A DNA stretch of 64,000 bases from Mactra quadrangularis (GCA_025267735.1 CM046294.1:4808001-4872000), one strand, 5' to 3'; positions 47,467-60,223 are shown, numbered from the stretch's first letter. Numbers and translations: made by a program. The notes: a model not told the origin generated them from the letters alone.

Positions 47467-47987
47467 TCTTTTTGTACTTTTTATCTTACATTATTTTTAT
47501 GAGAAATATGGTCTAAATTGAATGTTCACACGTTTACTAGTTATAACAATGTTAGAAAGTGATGAAATATATAAAACAATAACATGTACTTACAGCCTAA
47601 TAGCGCTCTTGGTTAGCCAAAACAGTATTTAGTTCTGTGATAAAGAATTATTCCTATGACGAATCACCACAGTGATTATTAAAAAAATGATTGTTAATTT
47701 GAATCCTTTATAATTATTTAACTGCATATTACGTACATGGGCACATTAATAATATTTACATTCATGAATAACTCTATCTAATTGTGTTTATGAGTTTTAA
47801 TTAGCTTTCGCACGAAATTCTCGACTCAAAATTTAATATCGTTTGTTTAAGTTAAAGACCCACTATATTATTCTGAGTTTTGTGTGGCTAAAAGATGGCA
47901 ATAGTATAAACCCGTGACAAAATAAATGAAAATGGACATTATAAACTTATAATTTCATACCCGTTGTCTAAGTCGGATAGAGCATGA

Positions 47988-48054
47988 GTAGCAGTTTGAT
48001 ATGGGATTTATCAACGAGCGAAGCGAGTTGATAAATCCCATATCAAACTGCTAC
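47988..48054. repeat. Perfect 28-bp hairpin with 11-nt loop
   Basis: GTAGCAGTTTGATATGGGAT continuing TTATCAAC at 47988-48015 is exactly mirrored at 48027-48054. The loop is GAGCGAAGCGA. Confidence 0.95.
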
Positions 48055-48058
48055 GAGT

Positions 48059-48360
48059 ATTCTAAAACTAACTTTTATATTTCTTGTTCATATTATTGAG
48101 TGAGAAAATGTTTAACAATATGTATTGTGATACCTGTAAAAGCCCTTAGGGCCCATATTTATCATTCTATTGTAAACAAATTATATAGGCATTAGAAGAT
48201 AATTTCTACACACATTTCTTTTTCTTTTGTGATTGATACTTGAATCTTTGTCATGACAATAAGTATTTAAATGTAAAAATATATTTTATACAGTATGAAA
48301 CATATTCATGTTTCCAGAGAAGTTTTAATATTGAAAATGTTCGTTCTTATTTACTAGACA
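48059..48360 (-). repeat. Repeat R2, copy 2, right part
   Basis: TTCTAAAACTAACTTTTATA, GTGATACCTGTAAAAGCCC and CCAGAGAAGTTTTAATA align with 11460-11745. Confidence 0.7.
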
Positions 48361-48464
48361 TGTTTAAAACTTTAGACGTGTGCTTTTGCTACAAACCAAT
48401 TTATTGTCATTAATATAGTGTATAAGGGTTCAAGGTTTTCATGTTGTAGTTCAGTGTAAACCCA

Positions 48465-48838
48465 AGTGCTTTGGTTCCGTTTTTTACGATATTGAGGCAA
48501 TTTTTTTGTTTGACTCTTTAGAGTTGAATACAAAGTCCCTTTTAAGGACAATTTTGGAAGAGTAGTCTCCCTTTTTTAGGGATCTGCTTTTCGAACCGTT
48601 TTGTCTCTGTTTTCTACGGAGTTGAAGCTATTTTTTGTGTTCGGCTCTCACGAGTTGGATACGCGTTCCCCTGGGTGGGAAAAGAAGGGTCGAGTAGTTC
48701 TCCCCCCTTGCTGGGGGAGATCAGCTCCCCTGAGGTCCTCTGCTCTGTTGCTTACAGGATTGAGGCTCTCAAGTGTCCTGTGTGGGACAATAAGGGAAAG
48801 GTAGTTTTCCCTTATAGCTAGGGGAAAATTACAATTCT
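48465..48838. repeat. Three diverged tandem units of serial hairpins
   Basis: Units of about 105-138 bp start near 48474, 48604 and 48740. Each keeps hairpins at matching places although stem sequences differ: CGT/ACG, CTCTGT/ACGGAG, CTGT/ACAG; then GTCC/GGAC, TTCCC/GGGAA, TGTCC/GGACA; then TCCC/GGGA, TCTCCCCC/GGGGGAGA, TTTTCCC/GGGAAAA. Unit 3 lacks about 30 bp of the middle. The overlapping 67-codon frame is not a gene. Confidence 0.65.
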
Positions 48839-48842
48839 CTGG

Positions 48843-49060
48843 TAGGGAATGGTTCCTTGGGTTAGCTCTGGAGGGTTCGACCCTGGGAGGCGGTTAGCAC
48901 TGGCCCTGAAAGGGTTCTGGCCCTGGGAAGAGATTGGCACCTGTCTGAAAGTGGGGGTAGGCCATGCTGTGGGAGGGGGGTGGCCCTGGCCCTGGGAGGA
49001 GATTGGCCCTGGCCTGAATGGGGCTCTGGCCCTGGGAGGGGGTTGGCTCTGGCCCTAGGT
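48843..49060. repeat. G-rich tandem repeat with G-quadruplex potential
   Basis: CTGGCCCTGGGAGG and GAGATTGGC/GGGTTGGC words repeat several times with many GGG runs. Frames on both strands are low-complexity by-products. Confidence 0.75.
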
Positions 49061-49420
49061 GTTATTTGTTTAATACACACTATATCAATATTACGAGTGT
49101 TAGACACGAAGACACCGTGAAATTATTCATTATTTGTCTGTTTAGATATAGCGAACTATACCAAGTCGAATGTTGTCATATGATATAATACCCTTATTCT
49201 AAAATTCATCACCTACGTGTTCAATACCTGGTCACCAAGTACTGAGCAACAGTTATGGAACTTTCTTAGAATCTCAAGGGTTTTGTTTTTGGTAAAATCC
49301 AACATAAAGGAATCTACTGAGATATTATCTTCCCAAATCTGCAAACGCCTCCTACTCGAACTATACGTACACGAAATAGAAACATGCATAGGTAATAAAG
49401 AATTATAATACTCTGTTGAT

Positions 49421-50132
49421 TACGAAAGACCGGTAGTGTCATTTCAACATGATATCCCGACTTCATCTTCAAGAATTCACATTTTTAACTTGTTTTCAAC
49501 ATACGGAATTCACGAGTTCACGATTTCAGCTTCATGAATTTACAATTTCAACTAACTTCATGAATTCACGATTTCAACTTCATGAATTCACGATTTCAAC
49601 TTCATGAATCCACGATTTCAACTTCACGAATTCAACGTTGTGAATTCACGATTTCAACTCCATAAATCCACGATTTCAGCTTCATGAATTCACGATTTCA
49701 GCTTCATGAATTTACGAATTCAGCTTCATGAATTAACGATTTCAACTTTATTAATTCACGATTTCAACTTCATGATTTCACGATTTCAACTTCACGAATT
49801 CAACTTTGTGAATTCACGATTTCAACTTCACGAATTCACGATTTCAGCTTCATGAATTCACGATTTTAGCTTCATGAATTCGCGATTTGAACTTCATGAA
49901 GTTTAAATCGTGAATTCGTGAAGTCGAATTCCAGAAGTTGACTTCGTGAAGTTGAAACCGTGAATTCATGAAGTTAATATCGTGAATTCATGAAGCTGAA
50001 ATCGTGAATCCGTTAAGTTGAAATCGTGAATTCGTGAAGTTGAAATCGTGAATTCCGTATATTGAAAATGTGAATTCATGAAGATGAAATCGGGAATTCG
50101 TGAAGTTGAAATGGCACTACCGGTCTTTCGTA
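49421..50132. mobile_element. 712-bp foldback element built from 22-23-bp subrepeats
   Basis: Ends TACGAAAGACCGGTAGTG and CACTACCGGTCTTTCGTA, flanked by GTTGAT at 49415-49420 and 50133-50138. Both arms are arrays of GAATTCACGATTTCAACTTC-type units, direct in the left arm and inverted from about 49895. No coding capacity. Confidence 0.85.
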
Positions 50133-50528
50133 GTTGATTGCTTTACAAGAAGGCTCTTTGTAAAAATATTACATCTAGTAACAAAACATTTTGCATAATT
50201 TCTAACACTTGTATAACGATTACCACATCTCAATCAGCTGTAAATGATAAAACCATAGTTTATGTTCAGTTCTTATTTGAAGTAGTTCAGTAATGTTTAG
50301 TAATAAACTACAATGAAACCTTAACAGACACTTATCAATCTATTTACAAGGGCTCTGTTTACCAAAATAATTGCCCAATTTCTTTGTTGACATCTTAATT
50401 CAATCAAATTCTCTTAGAAATCTACAAACCTGTTTTTTGCGGACTTTATGTTTGTAACTTATTCTTCGAATTTAGTCAGTGAACCGTGAACAACAAAATC
50501 ACCGTCGGACCAGTGACTTTTATAATTT

Positions 50529-51204
50529 GAGTGACTGTGAGTGGCTGTGAATGGCTGTGAGTGACTGTGAGTGGTTGCGAGTGGCTGTGAGTGGCTGTGA
50601 GTGGATGTGAGTGACTGTGAGTGGCTGTGAGTGGATGTGAGTGGATGTGAGTGGCTGTAAGTGACTGTATGTGACTGTGAGTGGCTGTGAGAGTCTTTGA
50701 GTGTGGCTGTGAGTGGCTGTGAGTGACTGTGAGTGGTTGTCAGAGACTGTGAGTGGCTGTGAGTGAATATGAGTGGCTGTGAGTGGCTGTCAGTGACTGT
50801 GAGTGGCTGTAACTGGCTGTGAGAGTCTTTGAGTGTGGCTGTGAGTGGCTGTGAGTGACTGTGAGTGGCTATGAGTGGCTGTGAGTAACTGTATGTGACT
50901 GTGAGTGGCTGTGAGTGGCTGTGAGAGTCGTTGAATGTGGCTATGAGTGGCTGTGAGTGACTGTAACTGGCTGTGAGAGTCTTTGAGTGTGGTTGTTAGT
51001 GGCTGTGAGTGACTGTGAGTGGCTGTGAATGACTGTGAGTGGCTGTGAGTGACTGTGGGTGGCTGTGAGTGGCTGTAAGTGGCTGTGAGAGTCTTTGAGT
51101 GTGACTGTGAGTTGCTGTGAGTGGCTGTGAGTGGCTGTGAGTGACTGTGAGTGACTGTGAGTGGCTGTGAGTGACTGTGAGTGACTGTGAGTGACTGTGA
51201 GTGG
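50529..51204. repeat. 10-bp minisatellite (GAGTGGCTGT)n
   Basis: Roughly 65 units of GAGTGGCTGT/GAGTGACTGT. A 22-bp variant (GAGAGTCTTTGAGTGTGGCT) recurs at 50689, 50821, 50923, 50975 and 51087, each time shifting the register by 2. The long minus-strand frames (SHSQPLTVTH-type) are read-outs of the repeat. Confidence 0.95.
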
Positions 51205-51863
51205 TCCTCCAACTATGATAAAAGTCATATAATTAATTAGAAAATTTAAGTGTAATAATTTTAAATATAATAGATCCTTGTATATTTTTCATTTAATTTC
51301 ATAATTATCATGGTAAATAAATAACATAGGCAGCATGTTTAAACAAATCTCTACGATTTTAAAGTACAGCTTACTTTCATTCGGCCCAACTTGCTGGACC
51401 TAATGTCCAGTTCTTACGAAAGTTTCCGTGAAGACTGAAATTGAAACCAAGAGGTCGGTTTCTAAGGTTACACTGTATTCACAAGATGTACAGTATTTTG
51501 TACATTCGACATTATTCTAAACATTGGTACAGGAAACTGTAGACTGGCATTTCATTAATGAAACAATGCCAAAGATTACGAATACAGTAAATAACAGCAG
51601 CTGACAGGTTATCATAATCAACAGTTATCGCAAATATTTCTTTTTTTTCTTGTTAGTTGTTGTTACAATGTTTGTTTTTTTCTGCCTAATTACATTTAAG
51701 AAGATCATCAGAATTTATTTTTTGCCTTCCACATATCTTCGACAGTCGATATAACGTTTATAAGCATACATGCTTTTATGTCCTAGAACAATATTTAAAC
51801 TTCCGACAACTTGATTAAGCCGAAAGCGCATTATCGCATAGTCGTTAGAAGATATTTGTTTAA

Positions 51864-52329
51864 AGGTTACACACCGCTAAATAAAATCCTTCTTTGTTGT
51901 ATATAAAAAGTATCATTTTCAAATTACAGTATGACCCAGGGGTGTTAGATACCCCAAACCATATATAGGCTGAAAGATCTTTCTATTCCGCACAAAATGA
52001 TCAGTATTAGAAAAAAGTTACGTTACTTATAAGAAAATATAATTCAATTGAAAGCTCCTACCATGAAAACATCCATGTTTTTCATTCATCACAAGCCGTA
52101 CAGAGTTACCTCCCCTTTTAACCGCTCTTCACAAGCAAACAAAATAGATCCATTGACTTTTTGCATAGTTTTATAAGAAAAGCATTGCCAAAGACATAAA
52201 TACTCTTCAATATAAAAAACACCCCAAATGAGGGCACCAGGTACTCTCAAATAATGAATATGCGGCATGTCACACTTTCTTTTTCCGTCAAATTACTGCT
52301 TCTGGTGAACATTTAGTGGTATGTAACCT
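51864..52329. mobile_element. MITE with AGGTTACACACCGCTAAAT ends, TTAA-type
   Basis: Left TTAA then AGGTTACACACCGCTAAAT; right ATTTAGTGGTATGTAACCT. The right TTAA has decayed. This is a different family from the AGGTACTAG MITE. Confidence 0.7.
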
Positions 52330-52379
52330 TAGAAAGTGATGGGTTTGTGTTTGATTCGGCTAAAAGCCGTAGCAACACA

Positions 52380-52560
52380 TTGTATAGATCATATTACAGC
52401 GGTCAGTCAACTCACCGTTCATGGAAAGGCTAAATCTCTAAATTTAGCCATTAACCAGTTAGTATGCGCATACTGACAAGTGCCCTACACAATTTAGAAT
52501 TAGTGGTGGGAGAGGGAATAGCCATAGAACTTATTTCATGGCTAAACTTCGAGACTTGTA
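52380..52560 (-). repeat. SINE-C family, 3' part, minus strand
   Basis: TTCATGGAAAGGCTAAATCT, AACCAGTTAGTATGCGCATA, GTGCCCTACACAATTTAG and CTTATTTCATGGCTAA match 38650-38810. Confidence 0.6.
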
Positions 52561-52984
52561 TCCCTCGCTCTTAAATGACGGAACTTATCAGATCACATTG
52601 AAAAAACATCCGTCAAACATTTGTCTGTTTAAAAACAACATAACGTGCATTTTAATTGTTGTTACCATATTTCTAAATATTCATCACATAATGCTGAAGT
52701 TTAATAGACGCATGCTGAACATTTCAAGCGATTTCATGCAAATCATCTGCAGTATTTATTAGCATTTATTCCCCTACGGCATATTTTGTCATTCGACAAT
52801 AAATTGACACAATTATATCTTAATAGATATTGAGTTGTTTGCAAATATCTCAGCAGTATTGCATATTTTCTAGTGTCTAATATTACTTTACAGTCATATT
52901 GTGTATTAACATTCCTTTTCATATTGTTGATTTTATTAACATTGATTTCAAGCAAATATTTTTGCTAAAACAGTACTAACAAAC

Positions 52985-54000
52985 TTCATCGAATACCTAT
53001 TTTGACTGTACTAGGAAATTCGTACTATACACATATTTCGGCGAAACAGAAATTATTTACTTCATGTAACACTAATTTTGACTGTACTCCAAATTTTACA
53101 AGTACACAATTATCGCATACAGAAAACGTTGAATACCAGTCTATTAAGAGCGTCTTAGTCCAATTTACTTGCTTTCTTACAAAATGTTATTTTATCTAGG
53201 TTTAAAGGTTTCTTGACAAATGACGGGTTCACTTCAAATATTACAAGGGTATAGTCTCTACAATACCAGTCTATGGTTTTGTTTTTATTGAGAAAAAAAA
53301 TGGATTTACTTCACCCCAGAACATCCTATAAATTGATATTTTGTCATAGGTGAATAACTGTTATCTTAGATATAATTTCATTTTATTTTCAAATTGTTTC
53401 TTTGTGTTTTCCATTAAAACATTACATTAAACAAATTCAAGGGTGAAATGCATGTATGAAATTTGCTAGACATAAAACCATCGGTTGATAGTAGCATAAT
53501 ATGTTCTGCATAGATATACGAAAAAGGGATATTCGGAATTTCTGTTAGTTTATTAAATGTGGTAGCACTGCATTAGTGCAAATTGAAAAAAACAAATTCC
53601 TAAAAGAGTATTATTTAATATTTTTGTACGGTTTGTACTGCAATTGCAGTTTTTCGGTTGAAAATCAGTATCTCTACACAACCATAAAATTCGAAGTCTG
53701 AAACTGAATTTGACAAGAAATTTGTACAAATTACATTTAACTAGAGCTTTATATGTTTAATGTCATGTTCCCGACATTTTATGACAAATTTGGCCAGGAA
53801 TCATTTGATATTGACTGACAATATCCATTCCAAAATATTAAATAAAATGATAGACATGTCGTGGTTTATTGCTAAATTATTACTTTTATCTGATCTTAGT
53901 ATGTGGTTTATTATTTCTGTTTGTTAGAGAATCATTTTTCTAATAATAAACATATTGACATTGTTTATATACTTTAATAATTTGTATAACTTTCGCACCA
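52985..54000. repeat. Segmental duplication D1, copy 1
   Basis: AAATTCGTACTATACA, TTTTGACTGTACTCCA, CACTTCAAATATTACAAGGG and GTTTTTATTGAGAAAA recur in order at 56165-57130. No frame is conserved, so it is non-coding. Confidence 0.75.
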
Positions 54001-54832
54001 TAAAATGTCTTTTCAAGAAGAAAGGCGTTTACATTTTTTTTGTGCAAAATAACAATTTAAATGTATTTGTTTCACTCTTGTGAAAACATTTCCATTAAAT
54101 TGCACACAAATATTAGGTATAGCATACTCTGAAAATTAGGTATAACATACTCTGAAAATTAATACTCTGACGTTGATCGTATACCTGAAAAAAATCTGAT
54201 TTCCTCCCTGCAACAAATGTTTTTTTTAATACAATCCTAATACAAATGTATCTAAGAAAAACAATAACAAACATAAAATTTGGTAAATAGAAGTTTGGAC
54301 AAAATGTTAAAGATCTCAACATATGTGACCAGGACTGTGAAAATTGGGTCTAATGAGTAATAATCACAATATCAGTTTTTACACTATTTGAAAGGTTCAT
54401 ATTTTAAGAATATTTTGTGAAAATATTTTTGTTGACAATTGATTCGTTTAAAAGTTATAGGCTTTTACATGGAGGAGGTAATATGCCAAAATAACGTCAT
54501 TGACGTCATGAAAAAATGCTGAAATCCTGTGCTATATGTAAGTGCATGCTTCTTCCACAATGCTGGGTATCTCTTGTCAGATAATGTGATTACAGGTCTT
54601 TAATTGCAACATTAGTTTTACCAAGTCATTTAAATGACATTTAAAGTACTATTAGCATTACAACTATCATATATTTATACCATGGAAATCTGAAGTAAGT
54701 ACAGCATTTCCAATGATTTGGCTATTATTTTCTGTTGCAAATTTCAATTTGCCAGCCTTTGAATGCCTATGAATAACATAATTATTGACAATATCAAATA
54801 ACAACTGAAACTAGACAAGTACTAACTTGTAG

Positions 54833-55588
54833 GGCTCTATATCGGTCAGAATGATCGATACGATATTTGTATCGATACAAAATGATCGATATTCGATATA
54901 TCATATGATATTTTGATAATAAATGGATTTTTTTAAAACAGCAAAACTGTGTTATTCCATTCACTTATTTTAATTATACGAGCGTAGTAGCACCATACTA
55001 TTAAATGCACCGTCTTTTTAATATTTTGATTTTTTTAAGTCTTTGACGTTTTGCATTAAAAAAACCATTGAGTCTGGGAATAGATTCGGCAAAAGGAAAA
55101 CATACTCTTTCAGAACTAATGCTATCTACGTGACATATCGCACAATCAATTTCTCTTTACATTGCGGATCTGCGTAACTACTGGTTCGAAGAATTGATCT
55201 GTATTCTTAATTCTGAGTGTTGGTTCCTAGATTTAAAACGAAAGCACATTATGTAGGGCTTCCTAGTTGCAGTAGTTACTTCCCTTTGACAGAAAAAGAA
55301 CAAACATGACGTAACATTTTAAGACGTTCGCTTTATGAAAGGAATATCATGTTATGATTCGATAAATTATACTGTTCGTCCACAGATTAGTCTTTAGTCC
55401 ATACCTAACTAAAAGCAGTAGAATGTTGACTTGGTGATAGAAACTATCAACTAATTTGCCGGCCATGGACTTTATTTGTAAGACCGTCACTGATCGACAT
55501 TTTGTTCGATACGGAAACGTTCGATCCGATATATCTATCGAACCTACTATACCGGTATTCGATATATATCGTATGCCGGTGTAGAGCC
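54833..55588. mobile_element. hAT-like element rich in ATATCGAT words
   Basis: It starts AGGGCTCTATATCGGTC and ends ACCGGTATTC...TATGCCGGTGTAGAGCCCT. Sub-ends repeat GATCGATA and CGATATAT. No transposase remains and the target duplication is not clear. Confidence 0.6.
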
Positions 55589-56164
55589 CTTGTACTAAGT
55601 AGTCCAAAATGCAGATAAATATTTACATAGTTTTGTTGAATTGATTAGAACAGGGTCACTGATTATCCCCGCAGAAATGTTCAATAACCAGAGTAATAAC
55701 TTTTTTTCTGCTCTCAGTTGAATTAATTCCATTAAAAGACAAAGAATGTCTACAACTTTAGTCACCAATTATGATCTTGCTCAATGACTTTTAAGTTATA
55801 ACATACAATCTTCTGGCTAACACAATGGAAACATAAAAGAGACAAAAAGAAATTCAAGAGCATTAAAGTATTTTTTTCATTTTACTTACTTTCCAGTTAT
55901 TTTTGTTGCACAATATGATAGATAAAAAAGGTGATTGTTACAAAGGAAAGTTGATGTCTGTTAAATTATTTTACTTGTTGTCATAGAAATAATGAAAATG
56001 TCTATTTGAAGGCAATATCTCTTATCATGTATAGATAAGCTACATGTATTTTGTATGTTATACTATAATATAAAATAAAACTGGTTAACACGTAGACCTT
56101 TTACAAATATTTAAGATTCCTCCACTGTCTGTATGATTACTTTCTCTTTCATATTGACTACTGT

Positions 56165-57130
56165 TGAATGCAACGAAATTCGTACTGTACAAATATTTTG
56201 GCGAAAACGGAACTAACATTGTTCATGTAACACATATTTTGACAGTGCTCCAAAATTTACAAGCACTAAAGTCTCGCATACTGAAAACAGCGAATACCAG
56301 TGTATTCGGGGCGTCTAGATCCAATATACGTCTAGTTTGATAAATATTTTTATATAGGTTAAACATGTTTCACCACAACATGACGGATTCACTTCAAATA
56401 TTACAAAGGGTATATTTGCAACAGTTTTTTTCTACAATACCAGTCTATGAATTTGTTTTTATTGAGAAAATAAGAAAATTAGATTGACTTTACCACCAGA
56501 ACATCCTGTAAATTTGATCTTTTGTCATTTCTGAATATTTGTTAGATTAGATTAGATGTCTTTTCATTTTTTTACTCAGTGTTTTTATCCGAAACATTAC
56601 TTTGAATAAAATAGGGGTGAATAACATTTATTGCTTAGACATGAAACCAAAAGATCACGTAACTGGAAATTAAATGTTGATGTTACTTTCTTAAATGAGA
56701 TTGTGTTGCTTTCAAATGTTAAAGGGAGAAAAAAAAACAATTCCCGAAACTTACCTTTTCTTTTCGGTTTTTCTTTTTGTGAAGTTTCGTAATTGCAGTT
56801 TTACTATTGTTAGTCAGTCATACGTATGACAATAAAAACTATACTTGGCAAGCTTTATATACGTCATATCAGCCTACAGTTGTATGTTTTATGTCATATC
56901 TCTGACATTTTGTGACAAGTTTGACTGGAAATCATATGATATTAACTTACGATAAAGCCAACATATTAAATATGAATGATTCCACCAACTAGGAGTATTG
57001 TTAAATAATTCTATATTTGATCATCCTGTTATTTGAGTATCATGTTCATTGTTTTAGTCTGTTTGAGAAATGTCCTTCAAAATTACAACTAAATTGACGT
57101 TGTTTATGTCCTTGCAATGTTTTTTTCCCT
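56165..57130. repeat. Segmental duplication D1, copy 2
   Basis: Counterpart of 52985-54000 (AAATTCGTACTGTACA; CACTTCAAATATTACAAAGG; ATCATATGATATTAACTTA), with many substitutions and small gaps. Confidence 0.75.
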
Positions 57131-60100
57131 TTACGTTGGCATCAAACAGGTATTTTGAACAAATGTTTATGATGCTAATCATGTCTGTGTTATTTTATTG
57201 TAAAGGTTCGAAGGTTGAACAATAGCAACTACCATATTTCAATGTGACTGGTTGTCAAGCAGACACATTTATAACCATTTACTGCTTGTGTTCAGGCTAG
57301 ACCAAGAATAATTTGATTTAAACATGCCAAACATATTTGAGATTCTAATAAAGATAAACTTTCATTGATACGAATATTACAGACTGGAACTTCTATAGCT
57401 GGAATTTTGGTACATGCATTTCAAAAGGTACAAACTTGTTTTATTTGGCTGTTGCTGCTCCTGATATTTTATCAGACTCCGTTTTTGTAGATCCTAGATG
57501 CTATTGAACATAGCTGTAAATAGTTTTATAAATGTAAATAAAAACACCAGGCTACAGAAACTTGATATTGTAAAGAATAACAAACACATGCTGCATGTAA
57601 AAATGTGCGTGCATGTCTTAGCGCCCATGGTGTGTATTCAATTGCTTCCCTTCTGGATTTCTGGACTTCTCGAAATGATTCCTAAAAATATTAACATTTT
57701 TTGTAAAAATATATATCATGAGAAATAGCTTTATTCTTTTTAGAACGCACCCTTTAAATGCTATTTTAATATAAATGGTATAAAATGCTACGATTTTATA
57801 TCTTGCGTTTCAATGTTGTCAACTTTATATATTTAAAATGATACGTCTATGTTTTCAGTCTCTAATAAATAATACAATTGAAATTTAATAAATACTTGAA
57901 TCAGTGAGTTATATAAAGGAATAAACAAATATCTAAATGTATTAAAAGTCAAAATTAGAATGAAGTCTTGATATTCTGCCGGCTTAATCCATCAAAGTCG
58001 ATCTATATGGTAAATGTAATTTATAACTAACCTTTAGTTGATTAATTTTCCGGTTTTCTGTATTAAATGGCCCATGAAGCTAGTACGTAGATTTCGCTAA
58101 CGAATTAAACCTATGAAATCTAATGTAATGAAGTTATGCTTTTTTGTTTAGAAAATTATTTCATTAAATTGGTGTTTAGAGCCATTTTATGTTGCTACAG
58201 CGTTAAACCCAACAACAAATCCATTATAAAGAGGGTAATCAGTAATGAATCGTCAGTTAGATTTATGTGATGTTTTTATTGCTGTCTACTGTACATATAC
58301 TTGCTTCTAAAAACTCTATTGTAAATGCCAATGAGTTTGATGGAGAGGCCTAATTGATTTTGTAAGACTGCAGCTCCTGTGTCTTGTACCCGCTCAATCT
58401 GTAACACGGTAACATAATCCAACATATTTCCTGGTACATATAACTAGTTGGTAACATAACAATCAAGTCCATATATGTTTTACTTGGTTTATCAATGAAC
58501 TAAACATATACTACAATGCAGTGTCAAGCGCTCAACACTCAGCCAGGTATTTTCCCCACTCAGAGTTACACACTGCTGAGTGTCCAGGGGACAACCTTCC
58601 AGTCTGGGTGGTAAAACTATTCTCTCCAACTATCCACCTTGATAGTTGTAATATTGACCCGTCTCAACTTGACCATTGAGAATTGAGAAGGGTGGACTAT
58701 GTGTATTTGGTTAGTGATGTAATATTATATCACAAACACAAGTCTATCTTTATACAAAAATGTAAAACATTTCTAGATTTTGATTGTTGTTATTGTCTTT
58801 TGAAACATTCTTTATTTCTCTTGCATTTTCTTTCTTGATATCTGATTACGAGTGTCCTCTGAGCATCTTCATATCAGGATACATGTATATCTGTTAAATA
58901 CAGTACCACATATGAGTAATGCACTTGTAACATCTTCGTAATACAAATGAATAAATGAAACTACAGGAATTGCAGTCAAAGAACTGTCTTGTATGATACA
59001 AAAATGTCCAAGGATATGGTTTCAATCCTATAGTAGATGGTGTGTTTAAACCAGTTTTGGTTTGATTATTATTCCAATGTAGGTGTTTTACTTCATTTAA
59101 TAGTGTTCAACTTTGATTTTGACAGGGTTACTTTCCGTGTTTTTATTACAAATATTAACTGACAAATTAAGTTACAAAATGGAACAAATCAGAGATTCCA
59201 TCAATCAGAAATGTCATTGCCAATCTTTAGTATGACTTTACTGATACTAAAGGTTGACAAGTTAAGACTACTTCTACTACAAGTAAGTTGTAATTTGTAT
59301 GTAAATACTTGTTTATCTCATGTGCTGATAGTTCAGTTCATCTGATTATGTATACTATGTCATTACCAGTGGGCTGAATACGAATATAATGTCTCTCAAT
59401 AACAAATGTAGAATATATTAACATCATTTTGTTCTGTTTGTGTTAATGAGGGTTTTCGAAGTGGTCATACTTTTGTCATTTAATTTTTACATTGAAAAAA
59501 TTTTGAGAAATATTCACCTAAACAATTGGTAATAAACTGACCGTCGTTATTTCCATCGACTACATAGGCTTAGTTCTAGGTAAACTGTAAAACTTGAAAA
59601 CTGTTATTGTCGATGTCAAAGCATCATTATAGGGTTTTATTCCTACTTGTGATGTTAAAAACTGAGATTTGCACCAAGTTTTGTCAAATACATGTTCTCT
59701 TTTCAAAGCTTCATGTTCCACTATGTGCGCCTTAATTAATGATAGAGTTCAGTTGTACACAAGAACACAATGTACACATTCTTTTTTCTTGCTTAAAAGT
59801 TAGTCTACAATATAATTTTGTATATGTTTATAATGAGATTTTAGTTTGTCAGCACTGTCTTATAAATGTATGACTTCCATGTACTCATTTGTTAAAATGG
59901 AGTCACATGTGTGTATTTATTATTCCTCTTCCATAACACCCATGTAACGAATTTGTAAGTTGGGTTTATCTTCATAACTATTTTAATACGTACGTACTAA
60001 TTTTCACCATAAAACGAAAAATAATCTTTATAGTTACGTTCCACCTTTAGCCAGGCTTTTAGTACTTATTTACAATATTCAGCTTTATAAAATGACTGGT

Positions 60101-60223
60101 AACTCAATACTATTTTAGAAGATTAGTCTATCCAAGTGTCTATCCAAATGCCACATACCACAGTGCCTCTAGAAACACATTAAAGTGTTTCTGTATTGAC
60201 GGTTATCCTCTGAACTATATATA

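Larger units (their letters stand above)
45278..47969. mobile_element. 2.7-kb insertion with AGACAACGG inverted ends
   Basis: AGACAACGG at 45278-45286 and CCGTTGTCT at 47961-47969 are short inverted ends, and the insertion interrupts repeat R2. It contains two MITEs, a multi-stem structure at 46484-46697 and a dispersed repeat at 47190. No transposase frame was recognised. The stretch 47970-48058 to the right, including a perfect hairpin, is also absent from R2 copy 1. Confidence 0.55.

Noticed and set aside
48601..49107. Pro/Gly-rich frames on both strands
   Set aside because: They follow G-rich tandem repeats and the hairpin array; composition reflects the repeat and not a protein.
50529..51204. 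Possible CRISPR array
   Set aside because: The units are short and contiguous, without unique spacers, and the DNA is eukaryotic.
50790..51228. Long minus-strand frames of His/Ser/Gln/Thr repeats
   Set aside because: Direct read-out of the 10-bp minisatellite; 10 bp times 3 gives an artificial period of 10 residues in any frame.
57498..57728. Cys-containing 76-codon frame as a possible downstream agrin exon
   Set aside because: The Cys spacing does not fit Kazal, laminin-EGF or SEA domains, and no phase-1 acceptor was evident.
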